Assembly (NCBI RefSeq): GCF_003606325.2
Contig: NZ_CP031843.2
Coordinates: 186,001-250,000, forward strand
Direction of reading: 5' to 3'
Origin: Bartonella kosoyi
Lineage (GTDB): Bacteria; Pseudomonadota; Alphaproteobacteria; Rhizobiales; Rhizobiaceae
Length of the DNA: 64,000 bases
The notes under the pieces are model-generated. The model saw only the letters and a list, made by a program, of their open reading frames with translations, had not been told where the DNA came from and made no database searches. Positions 9,567-20,254 of the stretch are shown here, piece by piece. How positions within the stretch are numbered: the stretch's first letter is position 1; every line of letters starts with the position of its first letter. The position numbers and the translations under genes were made by a program.

Positions 9567-10250
9567 TTACTTGTTACAAGCAAAAGAGGAATCATCCTTT
9601 GGATGACTTTGATAAAGAGGAAGCTTTACAATGTTAAGAATTGTCCCATAAGGTATCAACATCAACAGGCTCATAATAATTTTTATGGAAAAATCGCCAA
9701 AAGCAAGCGAGAGCCAAACTGGCATGCCGATCCCTCCCAAAACAGTACTCTCCACCAGTGAACTATCAGCATACCCTGTTATCCTATCAAGAACGGCAAA
9801 AGAACTCGAAAAAGCAAGAGAAAAAAACAACACCGTGTCCAACGCCGAACCAACCAACGCTGCTGCCAAAGGGGCTTTCCACCATGTTTTCCGTCGCAAA
9901 GGCGTAAAAACAAGAATATCAAGAAGTTGTCCAAATAAAAATGCCAAACTAGAAGCAAGTGCAAGCCGCGGTGTTGCCAATATCCAAGAAACAAAAACAC
10001 CGGCAAAAAAACCAGCATAAACCACACGCCGCGCAGCAGATGGACCATAAAAACGATTGGTCAAATCATTAATGAGAAAGGCAAATGGATAAGTAAAAGC
10101 TCCATAAGTCAACAGCTCATTCAAACCAAACCAATAGACGGGATACTGAACCAAAATATTAGAAGCAGTAACCGCCAGACACATTGCTAAAATAGAAAAA
10201 ATAACATACTTTCTCTTTTGCTGTTCTAATAAAAGACCGCTTGAAAACAT
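9567..10250 (-). CDS. Queuosine precursor transporter, YhhQ/VUT family
   Basis: A 227-residue inner-membrane protein of the YhhQ/VUT family (PF02592), which takes up 7-cyano-7-deazaguanine or related queuosine precursors. About six hydrophobic segments are visible, and the family-typical AFTYPFAFLINDLTNRFYG and GQLLDILVFTPLR stretches are present, with the acidic DLTNRF motif between helices. The ATG at 10248-10250 begins a short basic leader. The plus-strand reading frames overlapping it have no support and are shadows. Likely monocistronic. Confidence 0.9.
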   Translation of the reverse strand: MFSSGLLLEQQKRKYVIFSILAMCLAVTASNILVQYPVYWFGLNELLTYGAFTYPFAFLINDLTNRFYGPSAARRVVYAGFFAGVFVSWILATPRLALASSLAFLFGQLLDILVFTPLRRKTWWKAPLAAALVGSALDTVLFFSLAFSSSFAVLDRITGYADSSLVESTVLGGIGMPVWLSLAFGDFSIKIIMSLLMLIPYGTILNIVKLPLYQSHPKDDSSFACNK

Positions 10251-10396
10251 TTTTTTAACCTGGGGTATGGAACCAATAAAATAATAGAGCGATTAAAGAG
10301 AAAAAAGCCCTAAAAGCGCACTTCTTTAAGACCAAGATTCGTGATTAAAGCGTCAATTCATCCAAAATAATGACACGAACAATCACGCTACAACAA

Positions 10397-10714
10397 TCAC
10401 GCTGCTTTCTCAGCTTTTTGCTCGCTTTCTTGCTCAGCTTTTTTCTTAATGATTTGGCGTTTTAACAAACGCGCACGTTGCGATAACTCTTTATCGTCTG
10501 CCTTGACCAAAAAGCCATCAAGACCACCACGATGCTCAACAGAACGCAATGCATTTGCTGAAATACGCAAGCGATAACTTTGCTGCAACACTTCTGAAAT
10601 TAATGTCACATTGCAAAGATTTGGTAAAAAACGACGCCGAGTCTTATTATTCGCATGGCTAACATTATTACCATACAGAACCGTTTTCCCTGTCAATTCA
10701 CATGCACGAGACAT
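10397..10714 (-). CDS. rpmB: 50S ribosomal protein L28
   Basis: Large-subunit protein L28, 105 residues. It starts [33 protein letters not shown], the standard alphaproteobacterial L28 N-terminus, and continues through the [20 protein letters not shown] core to a lysine and glutamate-rich tail. The ATG at 10712-10714 is chosen over an in-frame GTG nine bases upstream because AAGGGTGA precedes it at suitable spacing. The 300 bases upstream (10715-11014) hold no gene and must contain the promoter. Confidence 0.96.
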   Translation of the reverse strand: MSRACELTGKTVLYGNNVSHANNKTRRRFLPNLCNVTLISEVLQQSYRLRISANALRSVEHRGGLDGFLVKADDKELSQRARLLKRQIIKKKAEQESEQKAEKAA

Positions 10715-11014
10715 AAACTTCACCCTTAAACTCTTAAGAAACTTTCAAATCCCTATACCCAAAGAACACAATGAACGCAAAGCACGCACAATGCGACCTT
10801 GAATGGGCATCATTGGGAAGTTTCTTTCTAATAGGGGCTCGACAACAAAAGGTCAAGTCTTTTATAAAACCTTTTTCATCTCTTGGCTGACTCATCCTTC
10901 ATCTTTTTCCAAAATCAAGGCGTGCAAATTCTGCTAAAAAGCGTACAAAATGCTTTTTTTAAAGGCATACCATGTTAGAATAAAAATCTATTGTCCTGAA
11001 AGGAAGCATACATC

Positions 11015-11806
11015 ATGAGCAAAAAATCCCCCCCCATGACAAAGCTTCAGGAAAATTCTTGCCGTTTTTCTTCTTTCTTGTTTGGAACTTTATGCGTTTG
11101 TTTTTTCTTTCTCTTTAGTGCATTAGGCATATGGCAAATACAACGGTTAAACTGGAAAACAAATCTTATCACCAGCGCCAATCAGCGCGTTCACTTATCC
11201 CCCATAAAAGCCCCCCAAAAAGATCAATGGGCTGAGGTTACTTTTGAAAAAGATGAATATCGACCGGTTGTGATCACAGGAAATTTTTTAAAAAATAAAA
11301 ATATTTTGGTCACGGCTGCTGCTCAAAACACCACGGGTTACTGGGTTTTGACTCCTTTACAAACCGCTGACAACACACTGACTTTTATCAACCGTGGCTT
11401 TATTCCCATGGACGAACGGAACAATTTTCAACACTCAGAGAAATCCCATACAAATACCTTATCTCAGCAAGATTCTACCACAAACACAGAACAAACAACA
11501 ATTATCGGTTTATTACGTATGAGTGAAAAAAATGGATTTTTCCCACGCAAAAATAATCCTGACAAGAATGTGTGGTACACGCGTGATCTTCCCGCTATGG
11601 CAAAAAAACTTGGTCTTTCTACTATTGCCCCTTATTTTATTGATGCCAGAAAAACATCTCCACAAGCAAAACTTCCCGTCGCTGGTCTTACGATTATCCA
11701 CTTTCGAAATAATCATCTTGTTTACGCAATCACGTGGTTTACTTTAGCTGCTGGTGTACTGGGCGCTTTTCTTTTTCTGCTAAAGCAAAAAGAACTCAAA
11801 AAATAA
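11015..11806 (+). CDS. SURF1-family cytochrome oxidase assembly protein
   Basis: SURF1 proteins help insert heme a during assembly of aa3-type cytochrome c oxidase in the membrane. The 263 residues have the expected two membrane segments, at about 22-45 and 238-257, around a periplasmic domain. Family landmarks are LGIWQIQRLNWKTNLI, YRPVVITGNFL, GYWVLTPLQTAD, FINRGFIP, the NVWYTRDLPAMAK segment and HLVYAITWFTLA. GAAAGGAAG precedes the ATG. It is not adjacent to cox genes in this window. Confidence 0.92.
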   Translation: MSKKSPPMTKLQENSCRFSSFLFGTLCVCFFFLFSALGIWQIQRLNWKTNLITSANQRVHLSPIKAPQKDQWAEVTFEKDEYRPVVITGNFLKNKNILVTAAAQNTTGYWVLTPLQTADNTLTFINRGFIPMDERNNFQHSEKSHTNTLSQQDSTTNTEQTTIIGLLRMSEKNGFFPRKNNPDKNVWYTRDLPAMAKKLGLSTIAPYFIDARKTSPQAKLPVAGLTIIHFRNNHLVYAITWFTLAAGVLGAFLFLLKQKELKK

Positions 11807-12179
11807 CAAACAGAAATACCTACCCCCATAATATAATCACTAATCTGCTTCACAATGAAGAAGAGCTTAACACTATTATGTTGAGAGTTTATACATAATA
11901 AAATTTGTTTTTAAAAAGCAATTATTTGATTTATAATAATAATCCCATTATTTTATACCTTAAACTTAAAACCTGAGATATCTATAAGACTCTTGCAATG
12001 CAAATCTTCTGACTAAAAACCAGCAAAATCATTCTCGTGCTCCCCCCCCGCACACAATAAAATGATTAAAAATAAAAAAAATCAATATCTTTTCCATCTC
12101 GAATGCCAAGTACTGTTAAAGCAAGAGTTATTAAAATATTGAAACCGGATAAAGAGAATGACTATTCTGTCTTGCATCT
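11807..12179. other. AT-rich gap, nothing recognised
   Basis: Between the SURF1 gene and the next integrase remnant. No coding signal, RNA or clear repeat is seen; stretches of poly-A/T and a C-run (12042-12049) are the only features. Confidence 0.5.
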
Positions 12180-12360
12180 TTAAGTATAGATCATGGACAT
12201 ACAATGGATCTGCTATACCATTTACGAAAGATTTACACGACATTCTTCACAAGACAACCATAAGTTGATTCATTGAAAAATGCTTACTTTAAAATAAACG
12301 CGCGTGAATGCACCCTGTAATAGTATTTTATTTTGCATGAAAAGCGTAATCTCATTAAAA
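12180..12360 (+). pseudogene. Integrase-leader repeat, remnant 4 (3' part)
   Basis: Plus-strand remnant of the coding end. The tgctataccatttacgaaag piece matches the YTIHGR region and actttaaaataaacgcgcgtgaatgca...agtattttattttgcat matches the SLKQARE region and the sequence after it in the copy at 60310-60760. Badly decayed. The bases from here to purH show nothing else supportable; a 72-codon frame at 12464-12682 looks spurious. Confidence 0.6.
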
Positions 12361-12877
12361 AGGCAATAGCCAAAAATGTGGGGCAATGTGTCATTTCCAC
12401 TCTTAAAAACACATTATTAAAAGCATTGGTCATAAATACTTTTGAAAAACATAAAAATTAAAAATGGCAGGAAAAATGAGCATGCATTTCTACCATTATA
12501 ATTTCATATTCTTGCTGATTATTTCCCGTCTCTCAAAGATAACTCAAACGGGTAGCAATATTCTCGTATTCATTTTACATACAAAAGCTAATATAGAAGA
12601 GAACATATGGATGCGTTTTATGTTTCAAATCTGCTGTAAAGATGAGATATTGAATTATAAGCAACAAAAAAAAACATTTTAACGTATCAATGAGTCCTTT
12701 ATACCTATCACACACCTCACATGAGCGTGTTTTTACAGGATAATAAAAAAGGTGAGTTATCGTATATTTTAAAAAAGACAGTTTATCCTTTGAATGTATT
12801 TTGCTAAAAGCTTTTGCTATAAGTGTATAAGCTTATTTTATTGGAATTTTAACTCTTTCATTTTTAAGGCTTTTGTT

Positions 12878-14497
12878 ATGGGTGTTGTTGCCAAAAATTT
12901 TCCCATACCTGATCTTCATCGGGTTCGTCGTGTTCTTCTTTCTGTGTCTGATAAAACGGGTGTGGTTGCATTTGCACAAGCCCTTCATGCGACTTACAGT
13001 GTTGAATTGATTTCAACAGGAGGAACAGCCAAAACCCTCATAGCTGCTGGTTTGCCCGTAAAAGATGTTGCTGAAGTTACTGGATTTCCTGAAATAATGG
13101 ATGGACGTGTCAAAACACTCCATCCTTTGATTCATGGTGCTTTGTTAGGGGTAAGAGAAGATCCTAGCCATAGGGAAGCTATGGAAAAGAACAGCATTCA
13201 TGGAATTGATCTTTTGGTGGTAAATCTTTATCCTTTTGAAGAGACGATCCAATCGGGAGCCGATGAGCAAACAATTCTTGAAAATATTGATATCGGTGGA
13301 CCAGCGATGATTCGCGCTGCGGCAAAAAATTATGCTTATACCGGTGTTGTAACAGCGATAAATGACTATGATTCGATTCTCGTTGAATTAAAACAGCATA
13401 ATGGATGTTTGAGCTTATCCATGCGTCATCAATTAGCAATGCGTGCGTATGCGCATACCGCTGCTTATGACACGGCAATAGCCGCATGGTTTGCACGGGA
13501 TTTAAAAATTGCCCCCCCCTCATGGCAGAGTTTTTCTGGTCATCTTGAAAATGTTATGCGCTACGGGGAAAATCCCCATCAACAGGCCGCATTTTATCGC
13601 AATAATGAAAAACGTTTTGGCGTTGCAACAGCAAAACTTTTACAAGGCAAAGCGCTTTCTTATAACAATCTTAATGATACGGATGCAGCCTTTGAGCTTG
13701 TGGCAGAATTTGATCCGCAAAAAACCGCTGCTGTTGCTCTTATTAAACATGCCAATCCTTGTGGTGTTGCAGAAGGAGAAAATTTGAAAGACGCTTATTT
13801 GAAAGCTCTTATGTGTGATAATGTATCGGCATTTGGTGGAATTGTTGCGTTAAATCAAACCCTTGATGAAGAATGTGCGGAAGAGATTGTTAAAATTTTT
13901 ACGGAAGTAATTATTGCTCCTGATGCAACAATGGCGGCACGTGAAATTATTGCTAAGAAAAAAAATCTTCGTTTGCTCATTACAGGTGGTATCCCTAATC
14001 CACGTTGTGGAGGACTTCTTGCGAAAACACTTGCAGGAGGCATTTTAGTGCAATCACGGGATAACGTAGTGATTGATGATCTTAAATTGCAAGTAGTGAC
14101 AAAGCGGACACCAACTCAAGATGAAATGCGTGATCTTCAATTTGCTTTTCGTGTCGCAAAACACGTTAAATCAAATGCTATTGTATACGCAAAAAATAGC
14201 GCAACGGTTGGTATTGGCGCTGGACAAATGAGCCGCATTGATTCAGCAAAAATTGCTGCAAGTAAAGCCGCAGAAAGTGCAAGGAGAGCAGGCTTAACAG
14301 AAACGCTTACAAAAGGATCAGTGGTTGCATCCGATGCATTTTTTCCTTTTGCAGATGGTTTATTAGCTGCTGCTGAAGCAGGTGCAACAGCAGTTATTCA
14401 ACCAGGAGGTTCCATGCGTGATGAAGAAGTTATCTCTGCTGCGGATAAGCAAGGTTTAGCGATGGTTTTTACAGGAATACGGCATTTCCGTCATTAA
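12878..14497 (+). CDS. purH: Bifunctional AICAR transformylase / IMP cyclohydrolase
   Basis: PurH performs the last two steps of de novo IMP synthesis. The 539 residues hold the N-terminal MGS-like cyclohydrolase domain ([53 protein letters not shown]) and the C-terminal transformylase domain ([45 protein letters not shown]). The ATG at 12878 is preferred to one 84 bases upstream because it gives the family's normal N-terminus and follows TAAGG. Its strand is opposite to the heparinase, rsmB and htpX genes that usually accompany it in Rhizobiales. Confidence 0.97.
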   Translation: MGVVAKNFPIPDLHRVRRVLLSVSDKTGVVAFAQALHATYSVELISTGGTAKTLIAAGLPVKDVAEVTGFPEIMDGRVKTLHPLIHGALLGVREDPSHREAMEKNSIHGIDLLVVNLYPFEETIQSGADEQTILENIDIGGPAMIRAAAKNYAYTGVVTAINDYDSILVELKQHNGCLSLSMRHQLAMRAYAHTAAYDTAIAAWFARDLKIAPPSWQSFSGHLENVMRYGENPHQQAAFYRNNEKRFGVATAKLLQGKALSYNNLNDTDAAFELVAEFDPQKTAAVALIKHANPCGVAEGENLKDAYLKALMCDNVSAFGGIVALNQTLDEECAEEIVKIFTEVIIAPDATMAAREIIAKKKNLRLLITGGIPNPRCGGLLAKTLAGGILVQSRDNVVIDDLKLQVVTKRTPTQDEMRDLQFAFRVAKHVKSNAIVYAKNSATVGIGAGQMSRIDSAKIAASKAAESARRAGLTETLTKGSVVASDAFFPFADGLLAAAEAGATAVIQPGGSMRDEEVISAADKQGLAMVFTGIRHFRH

Positions 14498-14810
14498 TAT
14501 AATTTGGGTGATTTCCTCTTCATATAAGACAACCGTTTCAAGAGATTTTTCATAAATCGTATGTCGATTGATAATCATTGAAATGGGAGAAGTTATCATT
14601 GCAGAAAATACACATAATTTAACCATTGTTTTAGGAATAAGATGTTATCGTTGTGAATAGCTTTAAAAGTTGCCTTTTTACATTGAGATATCTGTTAAAA
14701 GGTCTTTTTCTGTATGTAGATGCATACCTGTTATGACATTATAGCACAACTTTTTTTAGTGATATGCTCTATCTTAAACTAAAGAGTGTAACAAAGTTTG
14801 AGTACAGGAT
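14498..14810. other. purH-DUF1127 gap
   Basis: A 313-base AT-rich stretch with no gene or RNA recognised. It must contain the promoter of the DUF1127 gene; no convincing consensus boxes were identified by eye. Confidence 0.4.
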
Positions 14811-14963
14811 ATGAATATTCTACGTTCTTATAGTAATTGGCGTCGTTATCGTCGAACCGTTAATGCGTTAAGCCGTCTTTCAACCTATGAACTCAATGAT
14901 CTTGGCATCTGTCGAGGGGATATTGATTCAGTTGCACGGCGCTATTCACGTAAATCTTTCTAA
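14811..14963 (+). CDS. Small DUF1127 (YjiS-like) protein
   Basis: A 50-residue basic protein starting MNILRSYSNWRRYRR and continuing with SRLSTYELNDLGICRGDIDSVARR, the diagnostic DUF1127 pattern (L-x-x-L-s-x-x-x-L-x-D-I/L-G-I-x-R-x-D-I). These arginine-rich small proteins are common in alphaproteobacteria; some relatives affect RNA turnover or phosphate and carbon metabolism, but this one's role is unknown. An AGGAT element stands immediately before the ATG. Isolated from other genes by long non-coding gaps. Confidence 0.85.
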   Translation: MNILRSYSNWRRYRRTVNALSRLSTYELNDLGICRGDIDSVARRYSRKSF

Positions 14964-15194
14964 AAGTTATTTAAAGAATCTTTGAGGGTTGGAAGAAGCG
15001 CTTCGCTATAAGAAAAAAACAGTTTGAGGTTGGTTGTTATCGCTTCATTGTTAGTATGGTAAGACAAAGTAGAAGGGGTTTTTCCCTGAAACTTTGTTGC
15101 AATGTTTTCTCTTGAGTTCTCAATGTTTCTGCGATGAACAATTTTTGATTTATCAAGCGTGTCCATTATTTGGCGCAGTGAATGAGAGACTCTA

Positions 15195-15415
15195 CTGTAT
15201 GGATTCTCTTATTGCGAATCTAGTTTATATTGAATCAGCAAAAACCATGTCTCTTGCACATTACAAGCGAAGAGGATGTGCTTGGAATGAAACTGTACAA
15301 AAAAGGACTAAAAATGCCTATAATAAACCGTCTCACGCGCCAAGGGATGCCACAACATTGGAATGTGATGATTCCGGCTTGTTACGCTATAAGCCAGCCA
15401 TAATGTGATCAAAAC
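15195..15415 (+). pseudogene. Integrase-leader repeat, remnant 5
   Basis: Plus-strand copy of the leader and first codons: ttgaatcagcaaaaacc, cacattacaagcgaagagg, aatgcctataataaaccgtctcacgcgcc and tgccacaacattggaatgtgatgattccggcttgttac follow the order of the other copies. It ends near the GAGLLL codons. The 104-codon frame overlapping it is a by-product. Confidence 0.75.
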
Positions 15416-15834
15416 AAAGATCAAGCGCGCTTAATGCTTTCCTCTATCCGTTTTTATATGCGAGATAGGAGAAGGAATACCTCTAAAATGGAAAACAACT
15501 TATTTTAGCAAAAATATGAAATCTCAAAGATAAAAAACTATTCACATCTTTACCGTCATTTTTTCATTCAGTTTTACAACTTTCAAAAACATCTATATCT
15601 TTTAAAGAATGAAGTGCACTCCCTCACCTTTTTTCTCTCTTCAATAAAATCATACCCCTCACGCAAAACAGAAAATCCAAAATTAAAACGTCATCATATT
15701 TCATACGCTTTTGTTTTAAAAAAATACATCTCAATACTCATTATCCCCTCTCATAGCAACACTTATGAAGAAAATCCTCTGGACATTCTCTCCTTTAAGC
15801 TTAAATAAAGGCGTAAATCAAAATATCGTACCAT
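15416..15834. other. Gap, nothing recognised
   Basis: AT-rich sequence between two oppositely oriented integrase remnants. A 64-codon frame at 15614-15808 has no ribosome binding site or recognisable composition and is not called. Confidence 0.4.
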
Positions 15835-16045
15835 TATCCTTCAATGTTGTAACAACCCTTGGCGCTTGAAAGTGTTCAGAAAAACTATTTTTATCCCTTT
15901 CTTACAGCAAGTTTACACACCACCTCTCCCAATAGGGTACAAATATATGCGTTGCTTTACCATAAACAAATTCGCAGCGAGAAAATCTTACCATTTTCTA
16001 AGTTTTCATTTAAATTTCAGACAATAAATGATATAAATCAATATG
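15835..16045 (-). pseudogene. Integrase-leader repeat, remnant 6
   Basis: Minus-strand copy. Bases 15842-15872 match the start-codon region, ttacagcaag...gggtacaaatatatg (15902-15951) matches the constant cttgtgacgtacaag block, and 15986-16045 matches the far leader ending aatcaatat. No coding frame is left. Confidence 0.65.
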
Positions 16046-16384
16046 TTAACTTCTTAAAAGTATAAAAAATAAAGCATGATCCATATTGTTTTAAACAATA
16101 CTCTTCTAGAGGCTTTTGAAAGTCATAAAACCAAATAAAGAGAAAAATGGCAGGTGTAATAACCCTACACCATTTGCCAAGAATTTTGCATTATGCTCTA
16201 TAGTTTTACGTTATAATCTATACGAGCACCATTGTGAAATGAGTATAATAAAAGAAATTTTAACAAGGGCATAAATTTACAAGAAAATATTTTATTATCT
16301 TGAACACACAGATCCCTAAGAGCGGAATATTGATCATAGTAGCACTCCAGAACTTTTTAGAGATAAGAAACCATTTAATTTTCT

Positions 16385-16840
16385 CTCCACTCCCTTAAGA
16401 ATGAAGATTCTTAACCAATACCGATCTGTAAATAAGAATCTATCAACAGCGCCGTTTCACTAATTCACGAGCTTGTTTTAAAGAGACATGTCTTAAAGCA
16501 CCCAATCTCATTTCACGACGGCGCCCGTGAATGGTATAACGGTAAAGCCATTGAGCATCTCCATCTTTACGCTTATGGAGTAACAAGCCAGCTCCATCAT
16601 TATATTTGCCAGCCCTAAAATGTTGCGACAGCTCTTGCATTAAGCCGATTCATAAGAGCCATTTTTTAATCCTTTTTTTACAGTTTTTACCCACACGCCA
16701 GCCCCGCTTGTGACGTACAAACGAATGGTTTTGATTGATTCAAGATAAACAGATTTAAAATGAGAGAATCTTACGGTATTAGGGGTTCTAATTCGATATG
16801 AACAACGCTAAATTATCATTATAATCAATATCTTGCCCGA
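16385..16840 (-). pseudogene. Integrase-leader repeat, remnant 7 (best preserved)
   Basis: Minus-strand copy with the longest readable piece: a 65-codon frame at 16443-16640 carries GKYNDGAGLLLHKRKDG, AQWLYRYTIHGRRREMRLG and HVSLKQARELV, the start of a P4-type phage integrase (DUF4102 arm-binding domain). The start region (MALMNRLNA) is in another frame, so there is a frameshift upstream, and the catalytic domain is missing altogether. The leader extends to about 16840. This copy serves as the reference for the family. Confidence 0.85.
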
Positions 16841-17050
16841 TAGATAAAACCCCTCTTAGCACTACCACATGAGATTCTATAGGCAAATTTTGCTTCAAAA
16901 TATTCATCCCATACGCTTACAAAAAATACTTCCGTGTAAAAATTTACACAGTCCTTCAAGAGGGGATATATCCCCCATAAACGATGATATTTTAGAACAT
17001 GAAAATAAAACGTTATAGACTATAGGTTGGAGCAATGTTCTGATTTTTTA

Positions 17051-18766
17051 TCAAACGGCTTTACGGATAAAACGCCAGCGAACTTTTTCCTGAAATGCAG
17101 GGCGAAAATATAAAACGATCTGCTGTGTCCTTTGCGGACCTGTTAATTCCGCAAAATCAATTGAATCTTCAAGACAAATATCCGCATCAGGCGATATAAA
17201 ATACCATACTTTCTCGTCCTCTACGTGTCCGTCCTTTACCGCTAAACACACACGCTCACCATCATAGTTAACCTCAACTTGTGGATGAAGATGAAACCGA
17301 ACAGCAACATGATCTTGTTCACTTTGCGCCCTTTTATGTTTTTTCCCCTCTTTATTGGGCATAAAAAAGCGATCAAAGCCTTCGATCATATCCCCACTCG
17401 TCGCCAAAATAAGACCACGCTCATGAATAAGATTAAAGGGTCGCACATAACCATTATGGCTCGCAATAAAACCTGTTTTCTCAGAATCCTCTATACGGTG
17501 CACTTGAACTTCCCTGGGTCCATCAAACAAAAGAGAAGCGCTATTTTTCTTTTTTTTATAAAAAGTACCCACCGAACAATCATTAAGCGTCGCTGTTGAA
17601 TGGGCCGCAGTAATACGCCCTAAATGTCGATAGTCCTCCCGCCCATCAGGGTTAACACCGGTATTGATAATAAAACGGTGTCCTTGTGAAGACATTTCAA
17701 AAGACAAGCATCCTGAACAAGCTTGCTGTGCTACAAAGCGTGGTGGAAATTTTCCCGTATCGGCAAGAATTGTTGTTTGATTGGCTTTTAAGCGCTGAAA
17801 TCCTGAATAACGCGCATAACTAAAAGGATGACCTCCTGTTTCATCAAGCTCCAAAAGTGTTGATAACCGTTCCGACGCGAGGGGACCAACCCCATTAAAA
17901 TGCGCTAATGTTTGATCCTCATGGATAAAGAATCGCAAAGCTGGCAACATGCGCTCAACAGAATCAATCAAAATACGGGGTGCTGTTTCATTGCTCCGCA
18001 TAAAAAGGTAACGTAAAGATAATAAATCTGATAATAAATTAAGCAAAATGATAGGACTACGGGAAATATGCCCACCATCAACCAAAATCTGAAGCGAAAG
18101 CTCTTCTATAAGCGTGGTTTGGACCTTTTTTTTCACGGCTGCAGAAACAGGTAACGCAAGAGAGGCAAACGTCAAAGCCGTTGCTGCTTGTAAACGTTTA
18201 TCATCATGATCCATACTGCAAATTGTTACGCGCAAATAACGGAATTGCAAACCAAGTGCACGTAAAAAGCGTTTTTCAAACCGCTCGCTTGCCCCTTCTA
18301 ACAACATTTTTGAGTGACAAATCCACGAGATCAAACGCCGTGCGACAACAGGTTCACTCCAAGCAAGCCCTTTTACTTTTTTACCAGCATGGTCCAGCCA
18401 ATCTTCTAAAAGAGAACGTGCATGCGCTGCAGCTAAATCACTTTTTGCTGCTTCCATATGGCGCAACCAATGAAAATCATGTAGAGCCGCTTCCCATTCG
18501 GGCGTTGGCGAAACCAATGAAAAGGGTGAAACAGCACCAGAATGAACAATATGACCAGCAAAAGCAAAACGACCGTGATAAAATTCATGCGCCATCATCG
18601 GATCAGCCACATGAAAATCAATGGGATGCGCTAAAATTTTATGAGGACGAAACCCTGAAAACCGCCAACGAAACAATGGCCCAACCCATAAACGCCGCAT
18701 AACATGCTGTAGCGTATCGATACAGGCTGCTATTTTTACCTGAGGAGCTTTTACCGCAACCGCCAA
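17051..18766 (-). CDS. Heparinase II/III-family protein
   Basis: A 571-residue protein of the heparinase II/III-like group. N-terminal helical toroid region (about 30-330) with SLVSPTPEWEAALHDFHWLRHM and the WSEPVVARRLISWI segment, then a beta-sandwich region containing AQQACSGCLSFEMSSQGHRFIINTG and HSTATLNDCSVG. Bacterial relatives degrade glycosaminoglycan-like polysaccharides, but this rhizobial subgroup has no proven substrate. No signal peptide is apparent. It follows rsmB on the same strand after 64 bases, the usual order, and probably belongs to that transcription unit. Confidence 0.88.
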   Translation of the reverse strand: MAVAVKAPQVKIAACIDTLQHVMRRLWVGPLFRWRFSGFRPHKILAHPIDFHVADPMMAHEFYHGRFAFAGHIVHSGAVSPFSLVSPTPEWEAALHDFHWLRHMEAAKSDLAAAHARSLLEDWLDHAGKKVKGLAWSEPVVARRLISWICHSKMLLEGASERFEKRFLRALGLQFRYLRVTICSMDHDDKRLQAATALTFASLALPVSAAVKKKVQTTLIEELSLQILVDGGHISRSPIILLNLLSDLLSLRYLFMRSNETAPRILIDSVERMLPALRFFIHEDQTLAHFNGVGPLASERLSTLLELDETGGHPFSYARYSGFQRLKANQTTILADTGKFPPRFVAQQACSGCLSFEMSSQGHRFIINTGVNPDGREDYRHLGRITAAHSTATLNDCSVGTFYKKKKNSASLLFDGPREVQVHRIEDSEKTGFIASHNGYVRPFNLIHERGLILATSGDMIEGFDRFFMPNKEGKKHKRAQSEQDHVAVRFHLHPQVEVNYDGERVCLAVKDGHVEDEKVWYFISPDADICLEDSIDFAELTGPQRTQQIVLYFRPAFQEKVRWRFIRKAV

Positions 18767-18830
18767 AATTCCATCTCCATTTATGCTGAATCAGATACAA
18801 TTTCGACCATTTTTGTAAATGAAGCGTTAA

Positions 18831-20195
18831 TTAAGCAATTTTTCGTAAGCGCGCGGCAAAAAAACCATCCATTCCTAAAGGCGCAGTTTTCTCAGCATCA
18901 AAATTTTTATGACAAAAATCCGCCGGCGTCGTACGCAACATCCCCTCACCAAGCAAATGCGCCAGTGCTCCCATTTCTTCTGGATCAATAGGGTCTAAAA
19001 CAATATCATTGCGTGTTGATAAAATTTTCTCAATAAGATCTTCACCTTCTTCTCTTGCCAACGAACAATTGGAAAAAACAATCCGCCCTCCCTTTTTGAC
19101 CAAAGCAATTGCTGTGACAAGCAAATCATATTGCAACGCCGCTAACTTGATGACATCATCCCTCGATTTCGTCCATAAAATATCTGGATGACGACGGATC
19201 GTTCCTGTAGAAGAACAAGGAGCATCAAGAAGAACCGCATCAAAAAGCTGTGTGGGTTGGAAATTTCTCACGTCCCCCTGCCAAATGTGAACGGAAAAAT
19301 GGAGCCGTTCTATATTTTCTTTCAAACGCTTGACGCGGTTAGCAGAAAGCTCAATGGCTGTCACCTCTGCCCCTTGCAAAGCCAATTGTGCTGTTTTCCC
19401 CCCAGGGCTCGCACAAAGATCAGCAACGCGTTTCCCCCGAAGTTCTCCCAATAAACAAGCAGGCAACGCTGCGGCAAAATCTTGAACCCACCAAGCCCCT
19501 TCCCCATAGCCTGGTAAATCAGAGACAGAACACTCCAAACGGTTCAATCGAACAGAACCATTGGGTAACACCACACCGCCAAGCTTCTCAGCCCATCCAA
19601 CACTATCAGCTTTCACTGTTAAATCGAGCGGGGGCTCCACACTTTGAATTTCTATAATCTGATTTGCCTTTTCTATTCCATAAGCGGATACTAAAAGCTC
19701 TCCAAACCATGCTGGAACACCTTCAATGGTCGGAACTTGTTGGCGTAAAGGCGCCGCCTCCCGTGCGACATTGCGCAAAAGAGCATTCACCACCCCTGAA
19801 AAACGGCGCATACGAGGATCAAATTTTGCCACACGCACAGCTAAATCAATAGCCGCGTGATCAGGAATATCAAGATAAAGAATTTGCGCCACACTGATAT
19901 GTAGAAGATGCTGAAGTGACAGTGCTTGTGAAGGTAAAGGGCGCTCTAAAAAGCATGAGAGGGCCGCCGCAATCGACCCTCGATGACGCAATGACGTTGT
20001 CAAAATAGCCCGACACAATAAACGATCTCGTTGTGAAAGTTTTAAATATTGTGGGTGTCCGTGTTCATTATCCGTCAAACCAGAAAGAGGCGTATCCTTA
20101 TCAACGACCGCCCCTAACAGACGTACACACACCTGCCGAACAGCCAATCCTGGAACATCTTTTTCCGAAACATGCCCCGCTTTTTTGTGTTGCAA
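18831..20195 (-). CDS. rsmB: 16S rRNA m5C methyltransferase, RsmB/Fmu family
   Basis: Methylates a cytosine of 16S rRNA (C967 in E. coli) using S-adenosylmethionine. The 454 residues have an N-terminal NusB-like RNA-binding domain (about 15-150) and a C-terminal Rossmann methyltransferase domain with VADLCASPGGKTAQLA, AIELSANRVKRLKENIERL, LLDAPCSSTGTIRRHPDI (catalytic Cys in PC) and FSNCSLAREEGED. The second active-site Cys lies in NCS. It is flanked by htpX and the heparinase-like gene on the same strand. Confidence 0.93.
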   Translation of the reverse strand: MQHKKAGHVSEKDVPGLAVRQVCVRLLGAVVDKDTPLSGLTDNEHGHPQYLKLSQRDRLLCRAILTTSLRHRGSIAAALSCFLERPLPSQALSLQHLLHISVAQILYLDIPDHAAIDLAVRVAKFDPRMRRFSGVVNALLRNVAREAAPLRQQVPTIEGVPAWFGELLVSAYGIEKANQIIEIQSVEPPLDLTVKADSVGWAEKLGGVVLPNGSVRLNRLECSVSDLPGYGEGAWWVQDFAAALPACLLGELRGKRVADLCASPGGKTAQLALQGAEVTAIELSANRVKRLKENIERLHFSVHIWQGDVRNFQPTQLFDAVLLDAPCSSTGTIRRHPDILWTKSRDDVIKLAALQYDLLVTAIALVKKGGRIVFSNCSLAREEGEDLIEKILSTRNDIVLDPIDPEEMGALAHLLGEGMLRTTPADFCHKNFDAEKTAPLGMDGFFAARLRKIA

Positions 20196-20254
20196 AATAA
20201 CACCTTTATATCACTGCTTCCTCAAGAGATCTCCCAGAAATCTCCTCAAAAATT

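Noticed and set aside
9423..9761. A 112-codon plus-strand frame overlapping the queuosine transporter gene
   Set aside because: It overlaps a clear membrane-protein gene on the other strand and has no family resemblance.
12464..12682. A 72-codon frame before purH
   Set aside because: No ribosome binding site or recognised domain; AT-rich composition easily gives such frames.
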